Below are positions 45,461-54,898 of a stretch of 64,000 nt of DNA, piece after piece. The stretch comes from Acetobacter suratthaniensis (GTDB lineage: Bacteria > Pseudomonadota > Alphaproteobacteria > Acetobacterales > Acetobacteraceae). Location: contig NZ_JAFVMG010000007.1 in assembly GCF_017377745.1 (NCBI RefSeq), positions 1-64,000 on the forward strand, given 5' to 3'. The position numbers were made by a program, and so were the translations under genes. The notes under the pieces are model-generated. The model was not told the DNA's origin. It was given only the letters and a program-made list of their open reading frames with translations, and made no database searches. Numbering within the stretch: the first letter of the stretch is position 1; every line of letters starts with the position of its first letter.

Positions 45461-46858
45461 TCAGGGGGTGTGCGGCGTTTCGCGGGTACGGGTGCGCAGG
45501 GTCACCAGTTCCTCAGCCGAGGTGGGATGAATGCCGATGGTGCGGTCAAAATCGGCTTTCGTCAGTTTTGCGGTCACGGCAATGGCGACAGCCTGGAGCA
45601 TTTCCGGTGCATCATCACCCAGAATATGCGCACCCACCACAATCTGGCTGGCCTGATCCACCACCAGTTTCATGACCGTCTTGCGTTCGCGCCGTCCGCC
45701 CAGCGTGTGCCGCATGGGGGTGAAGCGCGTCAGGTAAATATCCACAGCCCCTGTGCGGGCGGCTTCTTCTTCCGTCAGGCCCGTACAGGCCAGTGGCGGG
45801 GAGAAGAAAACGGCCTTGGGCGTTGTGGCAAAATCCCACTGGCGCGGCGGTGCCTTGCCAAAAAGCTGGTCGGCCAGGGTATGGCCTTCGGCAATGGCAA
45901 CGGGGGTGAGGTTGATCCGGTCTGTAACATCGCCAATGGCGTAAATGCCGGGGCAGGAGGTCTCGCCCAGCCCGTTCACGACAATACGTCCGTTCTGGGC
46001 TGTTTTGATGCCTGCCTGTTCCAGCCCGAGCGAGGCTGTTTTGGGGTGGCGGCCGGTTGCCAGAAACACGCAGTCCACCCGCAGGGTCTCGCCCGTGCTC
46101 AGGCGCAGCAGCAGGTCTTCTCCCTCGCGCGTCAGGCTTTCGGGGCTGGCGTTGCGGTGTTGTGTAATGCCGCGTACGGTAATGGCGTCGGACAGGGCGG
46201 TGCGCATATCCTCGTCAAAGCCGCGCAGCGGCAGGTCGTGGCGGTAAATCAGTTCGGCCTGTGCGCCAAGCCCCGCAAAAATCCCTGCGAATTCAATGCC
46301 GATATAACCCGCACCGATCAGGGCTACCCGGTTGGGGCGCTGGGGCAGGGCAAAGGCTTCGTCTGAAGTAATGGCCAGTTCCGCACCGGGGAAGGCAGGC
46401 CGCGTGGGCGTGGAGCCGGTGGCAATGACAATGCGTGTGGCGGTAATTTCGCACGGAGGGGCATCGGGGGCGAGAGCGGTGGGGGTAATCCGCACGCCGT
46501 TCGGGCCTGTCAGGCTGGCATGGCCGGTAAACAGTGTCACCCCGGCCTTTTCCAGCATGGAAACATAAATGCCGTTCAGCCGCGTAATTTCGCGGTCCTT
46601 GGCGGCCATGAGGGTCGGCCAGTCATGGGTGCCACGCTGGGTGTTCCAGCCAAAGCCGTGGCTGTCATCCACCAGATCGCCGAATTCGCTGGCCTGCACC
46701 ATCAGCTTCTTGGGCACGCAGCCCAGATTGACGCAGGTGCCGCCCCAGTGGCGGCTTTCCACCACGGCTACGCGCGCGCCATGGCTGGCGGCGATTCGCG
46801 CGCAGCGAACCCCGCCGGAGCCAGCGCCTATGACAAGAAGGTCGAAGTCATGGGCCAT
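45461..46858 (-). CDS. gor: Glutathione-disulfide reductase
   Basis: Flavoprotein reducing GSSG with NADPH, 465 residues. FAD site VIGAGSGGVRCARIAASHGARVAVVE; redox disulfide GGTCVNLGCVPKKLM; NAD(P) site VALIGAGYIGIEFAGIFAGLG with YRHDLPLRGFD (Arg contact typical for NADPH); second FAD segment YAIGDVTDRINLTPVAIAEG; and C-terminal catalytic His-Glu in IGIHPTSAEELVTLR. This distinguishes it from lipoamide dehydrogenase. It lies 39 bp downstream of ferredoxin-NADP reductase, same strand, suggesting a redox mini-operon. Confidence 0.95.
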   Translation of the reverse strand: MAHDFDLLVIGAGSGGVRCARIAASHGARVAVVESRHWGGTCVNLGCVPKKLMVQASEFGDLVDDSHGFGWNTQRGTHDWPTLMAAKDREITRLNGIYVSMLEKAGVTLFTGHASLTGPNGVRITPTALAPDAPPCEITATRIVIATGSTPTRPAFPGAELAITSDEAFALPQRPNRVALIGAGYIGIEFAGIFAGLGAQAELIYRHDLPLRGFDEDMRTALSDAITVRGITQHRNASPESLTREGEDLLLRLSTGETLRVDCVFLATGRHPKTASLGLEQAGIKTAQNGRIVVNGLGETSCPGIYAIGDVTDRINLTPVAIAEGHTLADQLFGKAPPRQWDFATTPKAVFFSPPLACTGLTEEEAARTGAVDIYLTRFTPMRHTLGGRRERKTVMKLVVDQASQIVVGAHILGDDAPEMLQAVAIAVTAKLTKADFDRTIGIHPTSAEELVTLRTRTRETPHTP

Positions 46859-46897
46859 GTGTATGCTCCTGTGCGGGGTTCTGGTCTGATGGGGGTT

Positions 46898-47794
46898 TTA
46901 GCGTTCAGCGAACGCCTTTTCCACCACATACGCGCCGGGAGTGGACATATTGCCTTCATCAAAGCCACGAGCGCGCAGCAGGGCTTCGGTGTCGGCCAGC
47001 ATTTCCGGCGAACCGCAGATCATCACGCGGTCATGTTCGGGGTCGATTTCGGGGATACCCAGATCCTCGAAAATCTTGCCGCTTTCGATCAGCTTGGTAA
47101 TGCGGTCGGTTACGGCAAAGCTCTCACGCGTGACGGCCGGGTAATACAGCAGCTTGCCCGAGATGTCCTCGCCCAGGAATTCGTGCTGGGGCAGTTCGTG
47201 GCGGATGTGGTTGGCATAGGCCAGCTCGCCCGAAATACGCACGGTATGGCTCAGGATCACGTGCTCGTAGCGCTCATAGCATTCCGGGTCCTTGATCAGG
47301 CTCATGAACGGCGCAAGGCCAGTGCCGGTGGACAGGAAATACAGGTTGCGGCCGGGGCGCAGGTTGTCCAGCAGCAGCGTGCCGGTGGGCTTGCGGCCGA
47401 TCAGCACCGTATCACCCACCTTGACGTGGCGCAGGCGTGAGGTCAGCGGGCCATCAGGCACGGCAATGGAGAGAAACTCCATTTCATCAGCATAGTTGGG
47501 CGAGGCAATGGAATAGGCGCGCAGCAGCGGCTTGCCGTCCACTTCAATCCCGATCATGGCGAACTGGCCATTCTCGAAGCGCAGGCCCGGATCGCGGGTG
47601 GTGGTGAAGCTGAACAGCCGGTCCGTCCAGTGGTGCACGGTCAGCACCTTGGCCGGATACAGGTGGCCGTATTCCTTCGTGGGCGGGGCCAGATGCCACA
47701 CGCCGTCCTGGCCTTCGACCGGCAGCAGGCTGCTGGGCACGTCAGAGGCGGACATGAGGGGGAGAATGCCGGTTTCGAGAATGGTTTCAGACAT
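46898..47794 (-). CDS. fpr: Ferredoxin/flavodoxin-NADP reductase
   Basis: 298 residues (a 258-residue core with about 40 extra at the N-terminus). FAD-binding RAYSIASPNYADEMEF, flavin PP contact LTSRLRHVKVGDTVLI, NADP site YFLSTGTGLAPFMSLI, ICGSPEMLADTEALL and the C-terminal GAYVVEKAFAER that stacks on the flavin. It probably exchanges electrons between NADPH and ferredoxins such as FdxA. A second ATG at residue 14 (MSASDVPSSL) is a possible start. Upstream of gor. Confidence 0.94.
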   Translation of the reverse strand: MSETILETGILPLMSASDVPSSLLPVEGQDGVWHLAPPTKEYGHLYPAKVLTVHHWTDRLFSFTTTRDPGLRFENGQFAMIGIEVDGKPLLRAYSIASPNYADEMEFLSIAVPDGPLTSRLRHVKVGDTVLIGRKPTGTLLLDNLRPGRNLYFLSTGTGLAPFMSLIKDPECYERYEHVILSHTVRISGELAYANHIRHELPQHEFLGEDISGKLLYYPAVTRESFAVTDRITKLIESGKIFEDLGIPEIDPEHDRVMICGSPEMLADTEALLRARGFDEGNMSTPGAYVVEKAFAER

Positions 47795-48062
47795 GGGCCG
47801 CTTTGTACTCCGCTTGCAGCAGATCGGTTCTGGGTATGGATACCGGGCGCGGGGTGTTGTCGGGGGCTGCGCCCCGGTTCGGCCCGCGCGGGGTATCTGG
47901 ATACAGTGGAGGCGTTTTTAAGGGGCGGGGGCGGGCAACGCCAGTGCAAAATCATCATCAGACGTGTTCGCACCCGGCAGAACGCCCGTGGATATGTAAT
48001 TTTTTGTGTCGGTCTGGTGTAGTACATTGTCGGCGCGGGCCTGATGCCGCACAAGGTAGGGC

Positions 48063-50426
48063 ATGGTATCAGATCATCCCGCCTCCCCCGCCCGCGAAGC
48101 CCTTGCCACCGCCGTGGCGCGCACTGGCCTCTCCCCCGAACAAAGGGAGGAAACCGAAGTCCTGCGCCGGCTCGCCCGCGCATTGGAGCCGGGGCAGCGT
48201 AGTGTGGAGGACGAAACCTACCGCCATGTGCTGTGCCTCGTGCGGCGCAAGAAATGGGTTTCACGCCTGCTGGACAAGACGCGCCGCAGCGGGCGGATCT
48301 GGATCACCCGCGAGGAGATAGAAGACGCCTGCGCCACGGTGGAAGACCCGCAGGCGGATGATCAGGCTCTTGAACGCGCACTCGCCCCTGTGGCGCAGGC
48401 GCGGCTGCGCAGCTACGGGGCCACGCCGCGCGCGGCTTTCGACTCCGTGCAGGCCGATCTGGTGGATACCGGGCGCGTACCGTCTCCCGCCCAGACAGAC
48501 CTTTTGCTGATGGCCGTGGCCGTGGCGTTCGGCCTTTCGGCGGATGATCCGTTCCTGACGATTACCCGGCAGGAGGAAAGCCGCAGGCAGGATGCGGTCA
48601 GCAAGATCGAGACAGCGGGCCGCCGCCTGCGTGAGCAGGAAGAAGGGCAGCTCCGCGCGTGGGAAGAAAGCCTTGTACCCTTCAGCGAGGTGCCGCGCCT
48701 GCTGCACTGTTCGGGCCGGGAAGCGCTGCGCTGGATTGCCGAGAATCGACTGCCTGTTGCCCGTAAGGTGAGCGAACCGGGTGGGCGTGAGCGCTGGGAG
48801 TTCGACCCCCAGACACTTGTGGCCCTGCGCGGCAAGCTGAACGAATGGCGCCGTGGCGGCCGCCCGGAAGAAGGGGGACACCCCGGCCGGGGTGGGGCAG
48901 GCCAACCCGCGCCGGATATGGGCCGCAAGGTGGCCAATGCCGTGATTGCCCGCGTGGCGGCCCTTGACCGCTATGCGGCGCATTTTCGCACCGCCCGTGC
49001 GTTGCAGCGCCGCATCACACTGGTGACAGGCCCGACCAATAGCGGCAAATCCTATACCGCGCTCAATGCGCTGGCACAGGCGGAAAGCGGGCTGGCACTC
49101 GCCCCCCTGCGGCTTCTGGCCCATGAATTTCGCGAGGCTTTGGCCTCACGCGGGGTCGAGGCATCGCTTTCCACGGGTGAGGAGCGTCTGATCGTTCCCG
49201 GCAGCCGCCATCTGGCAGCTACGGTGGAAATGTGTCCCTACTACAGCCCGGTTGATGTGGCGGTGATCGACGAGGCGCAGATGCTGTTCGATACCGACCG
49301 TGGTGCTGCGTGGACAGCCGCGATCATGGGGGTGCCTGCGCGCCATCTCTACGTGCTGGGGGCGCCGGACTGTATTCCCATGGTGCGGCGGATAGCCGAA
49401 CTATGTGGCGATCCGCTTGATGAAATCTCGCTTGAGCGCAAAAGCCCGCTGCGTGCGGCCTCGCAGCCGGTCAGGCTGGCGGATCTGGGGCCGGGCGATG
49501 CGCTGATCGCCTTTTCCCGCCGCGAGGTGCTGGACCTGCGTGCGGCCCTTATGCAGCATGGCAAGCGGGTGGCGGTTGTGTATGGCGCGCTCAGCCCCGA
49601 GGTGCGGCGGGCCGAGGCGCAGCGTTTCAATTCGGGGCAGGCCGATATTCTGGTCGCGACCGATGCCATTGGCATGGGGCTTAACCTGTCCATCAAGCGT
49701 GTGGTGTTTGCTTCGCTCAAGAAATACGATGGCCGCCAGACGCGCGACCTGACCGTGCAGGAAGTCAAGCAGATTGGTGGCCGTGCCGGGCGCTTTGGCA
49801 AGCATGAAACAGGTGTTGTGGCCGTGCTGGCGGGGGCGGGAAGCCCGCATTTCGTGCGCCGCCAGCTTGAGGCCGACCCCGAACAGCCTGATGACCTGCG
49901 GCCCTTCGTGCAGCCGGATGTGGATATCGTAAAGGCGGTTGCCACGGAAATCGGTTCGCAGAGCCTGTATGGCGTGCTGTCACGCATTCACCGTGCGGTG
50001 TTGCGTAAGGATGATCCCAATTACCGCCTGTCGGATATGGAGCAGGCTTTTGCCATTGCCTCGGCGCTGGAAGGGGTGGATGCGCTCGACCTGCCTACGC
50101 GCTGGGCCTATGCCATGTGTCCGGTGGATGATCGTGACAACGGTATCCGGCGGCTTGTGGGCTGGGCTGCCGATCATGCGGCGGGGCGGCGTGTGCTCCC
50201 CCCCGGTACGGGGCGTCTGCCCCCGGCCGAGCGTGCCGGGCGCGAGGAGCTGGAGCGGGCCGAAAAGCGCCACAAGCGACTGGTGGCCTGGCGGTGGCTC
50301 GCACTGCGCTTTCCTGAATTCTACCCCGACCGGGAGGAGGCGGAGGATACAACCCGTCGCCTGAACGACTGGATTGAAAGCGTGCTGCGCCAGCAGAGCC
50401 GCGCGCGCCAGACCCAGAAATTCTGA
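48063..50426 (+). CDS. Second SUV3-like helicase with N-terminal HTH-like region
   Basis: 787 residues. The helicase core begins near residue 315: Walker A LVTGPTNSGKSYTALNAL, Walker [44 protein letters not shown], and motif VI KQIGGRAGRFGKHETG. In front is a region of about 300 residues with charged helices and, at about 215-260, VPFSEVPRLLHCSGREALRWIAENRLPVARK followed by WEFDPQTLVALR, resembling an excisionase/MerR-type helix-turn-helix. The C-terminal end (RLVAWRWLALRFPEFYPDREEAE) is family-like. Likely RNA helicase; role not established. Start ATG 48063 has AAGG upstream. Confidence 0.9.
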   Translation: MVSDHPASPAREALATAVARTGLSPEQREETEVLRRLARALEPGQRSVEDETYRHVLCLVRRKKWVSRLLDKTRRSGRIWITREEIEDACATVEDPQADDQALERALAPVAQARLRSYGATPRAAFDSVQADLVDTGRVPSPAQTDLLLMAVAVAFGLSADDPFLTITRQEESRRQDAVSKIETAGRRLREQEEGQLRAWEESLVPFSEVPRLLHCSGREALRWIAENRLPVARKVSEPGGRERWEFDPQTLVALRGKLNEWRRGGRPEEGGHPGRGGAGQPAPDMGRKVANAVIARVAALDRYAAHFRTARALQRRITLVTGPTNSGKSYTALNALAQAESGLALAPLRLLAHEFREALASRGVEASLSTGEERLIVPGSRHLAATVEMCPYYSPVDVAVIDEAQMLFDTDRGAAWTAAIMGVPARHLYVLGAPDCIPMVRRIAELCGDPLDEISLERKSPLRAASQPVRLADLGPGDALIAFSRREVLDLRAALMQHGKRVAVVYGALSPEVRRAEAQRFNSGQADILVATDAIGMGLNLSIKRVVFASLKKYDGRQTRDLTVQEVKQIGGRAGRFGKHETGVVAVLAGAGSPHFVRRQLEADPEQPDDLRPFVQPDVDIVKAVATEIGSQSLYGVLSRIHRAVLRKDDPNYRLSDMEQAFAIASALEGVDALDLPTRWAYAMCPVDDRDNGIRRLVGWAADHAAGRRVLPPGTGRLPPAERAGREELERAEKRHKRLVAWRWLALRFPEFYPDREEAEDTTRRLNDWIESVLRQQSRARQTQKF

Positions 50427-50438
50427 AACCCGTGGGCG

Positions 50439-51443
50439 TTAGCCCATGGAGAAGCCGGTCAGTCGTTCCGAAATATCCCACAGGCGCGCGGCCAGACTAG
50501 GCTTGCGTGCGGTGGGGGGAATGGGCACGGGGCCGGGGCGGCCATGTCTCTCTCCCGCCCCCTGCGGGCCGTAATAGTCTCCATCATGCGCATCGGGCGA
50601 CAGGGCGGCGTAAAGCAGCGGTTCGGCCCCGCGTGCGGCGGACTGTCCCATAACGCGCAGGACAGCGCCTCCCAGTGTCTGCTCGATTCGGCCAAGCGGT
50701 GCGGGAAGGGTCGCACCCTGTCCGTTCGCCAGAATGGCAGTGCTGGCCCAGCCGGGATGGGCGGCGCGTGCATGCAGGTTCCAGCCGTTTTCAGCCGCCC
50801 TGCGTGCCAGTTCCAGAGAAAACAGCAGGTTGGCCAGTTTGCTCTGCTGATACGCCCCAAACGGGCTGTAGCGATGGCGGCTTTGCAGGTCGTCAAAATG
50901 CAAGGTGTTGCGTCCGGCCGCGAGGCTGGCCACGGTTACGACCGTGCCGCCCCCCCGAGCCGCTTGCAGCAGAGGGCGCAGGGCGGCGGTCAGGGCGAAA
51001 TGCCCCAGATGATTCACGCCGAACTGGCGTTCGAATCCATCCTGCGTTTCAAGGCGATGCGCCGGAGCCATAACCCCGGCATTGTTGATGAGGAAATCCA
51101 GCGTATTGGTCTGTTCCGCCACGGCCCGTGCGCAAGCACTGACCGATTCGAGCGAGGCGAGATCGAGAGCCAGCAGCGTGATGTGCGCCTGCGGGCAGGA
51201 GGCGGTCAGCGCCGCCACGGCCTGTTGGCCCCGTGCGGTATCGCGCACCGGCAGCAGCAGGCGCGCACCCCGGCGCGCAAGGCCCCGCGCCACTTCCAGC
51301 CCCAGCCCGCTATTGCCGCCTGTCACCAGTGCTGTGCGGCCGTGCAGGTCGGGTTTTGTATCCATGACCCGCCATGTTTCGTGGCGGCCGGGCAGGAGTG
51401 CGCCCAGTTTATGAAGGAATCCGGCAGGCTGTTGTACGGTCAT
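50439..51443 (-). CDS. Short-chain dehydrogenase/reductase (SDR), retinol-dehydrogenase-like
   Basis: 334 residues (classical SDR of extended N- and C-termini). NAD(P) site ALVTGGNSGLGLEVARGLARRG, NNAGVM motif in DFLINNAGVMAPA, catalytic Ser in VVTVASLAA and the YQQSK tetrad (Tyr-x-x-x-Lys) in FGAYQQSKLANLLFSLE. The substrate is unknown; similarity is to the RDH11/WWOX-like subfamily. ATG overlaps the DedA stop by 4 bp (ATGA), so translation is coupled to that gene. Confidence 0.92.
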   Translation of the reverse strand: MTVQQPAGFLHKLGALLPGRHETWRVMDTKPDLHGRTALVTGGNSGLGLEVARGLARRGARLLLPVRDTARGQQAVAALTASCPQAHITLLALDLASLESVSACARAVAEQTNTLDFLINNAGVMAPAHRLETQDGFERQFGVNHLGHFALTAALRPLLQAARGGGTVVTVASLAAGRNTLHFDDLQSRHRYSPFGAYQQSKLANLLFSLELARRAAENGWNLHARAAHPGWASTAILANGQGATLPAPLGRIEQTLGGAVLRVMGQSAARGAEPLLYAALSPDAHDGDYYGPQGAGERHGRPGPVPIPPTARKPSLAARLWDISERLTGFSMG

Positions 51444-52234
51444 GGCAGAAGGGCCTTGAGCTGTTCATCCTGTTGTGCGGCCTGCATGGCTTCTTCTGTC
51501 AGACGTTTTTCATTGCGCTTGAAAAAAATCAGCAGGGCCAGAATCACGGCGCAGGCCACAACGCCGAAGCCGATGGCGATCCAGCCTGAAAGGCGCAGGA
51601 TTTCGTTGCCCAGCATATAGGCGCATAGCGTGTATCCACCAGCCCAGAATATGCCGCCCAGCGCATTGTAAAACAGGAACGTATGCCAAGGCATACGGAT
51701 AGCCCCGGCCAGTAGGGCGACAAACATGCGCAGAATGGCGATGAAACGGCCAAAAAATACCACAGACCCGCCGTGACGCAGAAAGATATAGCGCCCCAGC
51801 AGCAGGCGCTGGGGGGTTAGCCCCACTTTGGGCCCATGTTTGCCCAGCATATGCAGGCCCAGCCCGTGGCCGATCAGATAACCGAAATTGTCGCCCATGA
51901 TGGCGCCTGTCACCCCTGCGATCATGACCCCTTCAATCTGCAGTTTGTGCGTGGTGGCACAGAACAGCGCACTGGTAATGAGCAGGCTTTCGGCAGGCAG
52001 GGGCAGCCCCATGCTTTCGAGCATGACCACAACACCAATCACCCCATAGCCGTAGTGGCTGAACAGGTTGGTGAGAAAGTCGATAGAAAAGACAGAGTGC
52101 AGAGCATGCAGCAGGGGGGAGTATCCAGTTCTGACAGGGTGCGCGCAGGCAGGAAGCCCCGCAGCAATGGGGAGGAACCGTGAGTGCTCCCTCTCTGTCA
52201 AGTCTGAACGCTTCGTAAAGGCGGATGGTGGCAT
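51440..52234 (-). CDS. DedA family membrane protein
   Basis: Polytopic VTT-domain protein involved in undecaprenyl-phosphate or membrane homeostasis in relatives. Signature: GVIGVVVMLESMGLPLPAESLLITSALF, the internal GAIMGDNFGYLIGHGLG, and the basic loop FFGRFIAILRMFVALLAGAIRMPW followed by NALGGIFWAGGYTL. Cytoplasmic C-terminus with KRNEKRLTEEAMQAAQQDEQ. The frame is open far upstream, but DedA homology begins near HSVFSIDFLTNLFSHYGYG; ATG 52234 (MPPSAFTKRSD) is the nearest standard start and adds about 40 non-conserved residues. Start is uncertain. Overlaps the SDR start by 4 bp. Confidence 0.88.
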   Translation of the reverse strand: MPPSAFTKRSDLTEREHSRFLPIAAGLPACAHPVRTGYSPLLHALHSVFSIDFLTNLFSHYGYGVIGVVVMLESMGLPLPAESLLITSALFCATTHKLQIEGVMIAGVTGAIMGDNFGYLIGHGLGLHMLGKHGPKVGLTPQRLLLGRYIFLRHGGSVVFFGRFIAILRMFVALLAGAIRMPWHTFLFYNALGGIFWAGGYTLCAYMLGNEILRLSGWIAIGFGVVACAVILALLIFFKRNEKRLTEEAMQAAQQDEQLKALLP

Positions 52235-52303
52235 AATGCGCGGGGGTCTGGCTAGGGCCACGGGTTTTTGAACAGGCCCGCCCGGCGGTGCTAGGATGTG
52301 GCT

Positions 52304-54301
52304 ATGACAGAGCAATCCGCACCTCCTTCCACACCGCGCAGGCCCATGCCCTGCGGCGCGTGGCCTTCTCCCGTGACAGCGGCCCTTGTGGCCGGAAAAA
52401 CCCTGACCCTGTCGGAAGTCACCGCATGGGGCCAGACAGTCTATTGGCTGGAGCGCCGCTCGGCGGAGGGCGGGCGCACCGTTCTCATGCGCTGGAGCGA
52501 GAGAGAGGGTGTGGCTGAAGCCCTGCCACCCCAGACCGATATCGGCACCCGCGTGCATGAATATGGCGGCGGGGCCTACGCGGTGGGTGCGCCGGGTATT
52601 GCGTATTCAGACCGCAAAAGCGGGGCCGTGTGGCTGGCGGAAAAAAATACGTCATCCGGGCGGATCGCTCCTCCCCGCCAACTCGCGGGTGAGGCCGGTC
52701 TGCGCTTTGCCGACCTGCGATTCGATCCTATGGGGGGTGGCCTGCTGGCCGTGCGCGAAGACCACCGGCATAACCCGGCGGAACCGCAGGCCGCACTGGT
52801 GGCGCTCGATCCTGGCACCGGCCCGGAACAGAACGAGGGTCTTGTTCTGGTTAGCGGGGCGGATTTTTACGCAGCCCCTGCTCTTTCTCCCGATGGGCGG
52901 CTGCTGGCATGGATCGAATGGTCGCATCCCTGCATGCCGTGGGAATCCACGCGCCTGTGCGTGGCTGCGCTTGAGCGTACAGCCAGCGGTGCCCTTGCCG
53001 GGCTGGGTGCGGCCTGTGTTCTGGCCGGGGCAGAAGGACAGGAATCGCTGCTTGAACCGCGCTGGACGGAAGACGGGCGGCTGTTAGTGATTTCAGACCG
53101 TTCCGGGGCATGGAGCGTATGGCAGGCGGGACGGGGTGAGGCCCATGCCGGGCTTACGCCCTGCCGTGTGCCGCCGGGCGAGATTGGCCAGCCAGCCTGG
53201 GTGTTTGGCCAACGCAGCTATCAGCCCTTGCCGGGGGGTGCATGTCTGTTCCTGAGCGTGCGGGACGGAGAAAGCCAGACGGTTTTGCGCCGGCCAGATG
53301 GCACGTTTCTGCCTGTACCCGGCCAGCCCGAGCAGTGCCCCGTACCGCTGGCGGATGGGCGTCTGGTCTGGCTGGATGCCCCGCCCGATGCCCTGCCGCG
53401 CATTATGCTGGCGGATATGGCGGCCGAGCCGCAGCAGGTGCGTAGCCTCTATCACGCGGCTACAGCAGTTTTGCAGGCGCAGGATATTGCCTGCCCTATT
53501 TCGGTGCGTTTCCGGGTTGGGGAGGGTGATACGCCATCCGGCCATGCGTTCTTTTACCCGCCGACCAGCCGCACCGCCTGCGTGCCTGAAGGGGAGCGAC
53601 CGCCGCTGATCGTGCAGGTGCATGGTGGCCCTACCGCCCGCGCACAGGACAGCTTTTCCTTTAAGGTGCAATGGTGGACATCGCGCGGCTTTGCGGTGCT
53701 GGATGTCAATTACGGTGGCTCCACCGGCTTTGGGCGGGCATGGCGTGAGCGCCTGCGGGGGCAGTGGGGCGTTGTGGATGTGGCCGACTGTATCGCGGCC
53801 TGTGCGCATGTCGTGCAAGAAGGCTGGGTGGATGCCCGGCGCATTGCCATTCGTGGTTCCAGTGCTGGAGGCATGACCGTGTTGGTGGCGCTAGCCGAAT
53901 CCAGCCTGTTTGCAGCCGGTGTCAGCCTTTACGGGGTGACGGATCTGCGCGCGCTGGCGGCGGAAACGCACAAGTTCGAGTCGCGTTATCTCGATGGCCT
54001 GATTGGCCCGTGGCCCGAATCCGAGCCGCTTTATCTGGAGCGTTCCCCTTTGTGCAAGGTCGCGCGGATTCGTGCGCCGGTACTGCTGTTTCAGGGGCAG
54101 GAGGACAGGGTGGTGCCGCTTTCACAGGCACGCGCCATGGCAGACGCACTGGAGAAGGTAGGCACATCCTGCACCTTGCGTGAGTTCCCCGGTGAGGGGC
54201 ATGGCTTCCGGCAGGAAAGCACGATCCGCACGGCCTTTGAGGAAGAACTGGCGTTTTACGGACGGCTGTTCGGTTTTGAGCCCGCAGGAGCGGAGGCCTG
54301 A
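52304..54301 (+). CDS. S9 family peptidase (acylaminoacyl-peptidase/dipeptidyl-peptidase-like)
   Basis: 665 residues: N-terminal beta-propeller (about 1-400) and C-terminal alpha/beta hydrolase. Catalytic triad: Ser in IRGSSAGGMTVLVAL, Asp in LFQGQEDRVVPLSQA and His in PGEGHGFRQ; oxyanion HGG in LIVQVHGGPTARA. Likely cytoplasmic, since no signal peptide is seen. ATG 52304 has AGGA 7 nt upstream. Substrate class: short peptides or N-acyl peptides, not predictable further. Stands alone before a terminator shared with nusG. Confidence 0.93.
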   Translation: MTEQSAPPSTPRRPMPCGAWPSPVTAALVAGKTLTLSEVTAWGQTVYWLERRSAEGGRTVLMRWSEREGVAEALPPQTDIGTRVHEYGGGAYAVGAPGIAYSDRKSGAVWLAEKNTSSGRIAPPRQLAGEAGLRFADLRFDPMGGGLLAVREDHRHNPAEPQAALVALDPGTGPEQNEGLVLVSGADFYAAPALSPDGRLLAWIEWSHPCMPWESTRLCVAALERTASGALAGLGAACVLAGAEGQESLLEPRWTEDGRLLVISDRSGAWSVWQAGRGEAHAGLTPCRVPPGEIGQPAWVFGQRSYQPLPGGACLFLSVRDGESQTVLRRPDGTFLPVPGQPEQCPVPLADGRLVWLDAPPDALPRIMLADMAAEPQQVRSLYHAATAVLQAQDIACPISVRFRVGEGDTPSGHAFFYPPTSRTACVPEGERPPLIVQVHGGPTARAQDSFSFKVQWWTSRGFAVLDVNYGGSTGFGRAWRERLRGQWGVVDVADCIAACAHVVQEGWVDARRIAIRGSSAGGMTVLVALAESSLFAAGVSLYGVTDLRALAAETHKFESRYLDGLIGPWPESEPLYLERSPLCKVARIRAPVLLFQGQEDRVVPLSQARAMADALEKVGTSCTLREFPGEGHGFRQESTIRTAFEEELAFYGRLFGFEPAGAEA

Positions 54302-54310
54302 AACAGGCAT

Positions 54311-54339
54311 AAAAAAAGCGGCCAGTGGCCGCTTTTTTT
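54311..54339. terminator. Bidirectional intrinsic terminator between S9 peptidase and nusG
   Basis: AAAAAAAGCGGCC (54311-54323) pairs perfectly with GGCCGCTTTTTTT (54327-54339), 3-nt loop. It ends both the peptidase transcript (plus) and the secE-nusG transcript (minus). Confidence 0.93.
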
Positions 54340-54358
54340 ATAAGAGCGGCAAAACCGC

Positions 54359-54889
54359 TTAGAGTTTTTCGACCTGATTGAACTCCAGATCGACCGGAGT
54401 GGAGCGGCCAAAGATCGACACGCTTACCTTCAGGCGGCTCTTGTCCTCGTCCACTTCCTCAATGACACCATTGAAGGAGGTGAAGGGGCCATCGGCCACG
54501 CGAATCTGTTCGCCCACTTCGAAGGTAATGGCGGAGCGGGGATGCTGCACGCCTTCCTCGGTCTGGCGGATGATGCGTTCCGCTTCCGCCGCCGAAATCG
54601 GGGTGGGGCGGTTACGCGTACCCAGAAAGCCGGTGACCTTGGGCGAATCTTTTACAAGGTGCCAGCTCTCATCGGTCATTTCCATCTTGATGAGGACATA
54701 ACCGGGGAAGAACTTGCGCTCCGTGTTGACCTTCTGGCCACGGCGCACCTCGATCACCTCTTCCGAGGGAACAAGGATTTCATCAATATGATCGCTCAGG
54801 CCCTTCTGCTCAGCTTCCTCACGGATGAACTGGGCAATTTTCTTTTCGAAGCCCGAATAGACGTGAACCACGTACCAACGCTTGGCCAT
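54359..54889 (-). CDS. nusG: Transcription termination/antitermination factor NusG
   Basis: 176-residue transcription elongation factor binding RNA polymerase, Rho and S10. The NGN domain is marked by [54 protein letters not shown], and the KOW domain by [54 protein letters not shown]. Length and both domains are complete. It lies 9 bp after secE. The usual rplK-rplA genes do not follow; instead a terminator and the S9 peptidase gene do. Confidence 0.97.
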   Translation of the reverse strand: MAKRWYVVHVYSGFEKKIAQFIREEAEQKGLSDHIDEILVPSEEVIEVRRGQKVNTERKFFPGYVLIKMEMTDESWHLVKDSPKVTGFLGTRNRPTPISAAEAERIIRQTEEGVQHPRSAITFEVGEQIRVADGPFTSFNGVIEEVDEDKSRLKVSVSIFGRSTPVDLEFNQVEKL

Positions 54890-54898
54890 GTCGCTTCC

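Noticed and set aside
52235-52558. N-terminal extension of the DedA gene to 52558
   Set aside because: It would run into the divergent S9 peptidase coding region and its Arg/Gly/Pro-rich sequence has no DedA similarity.
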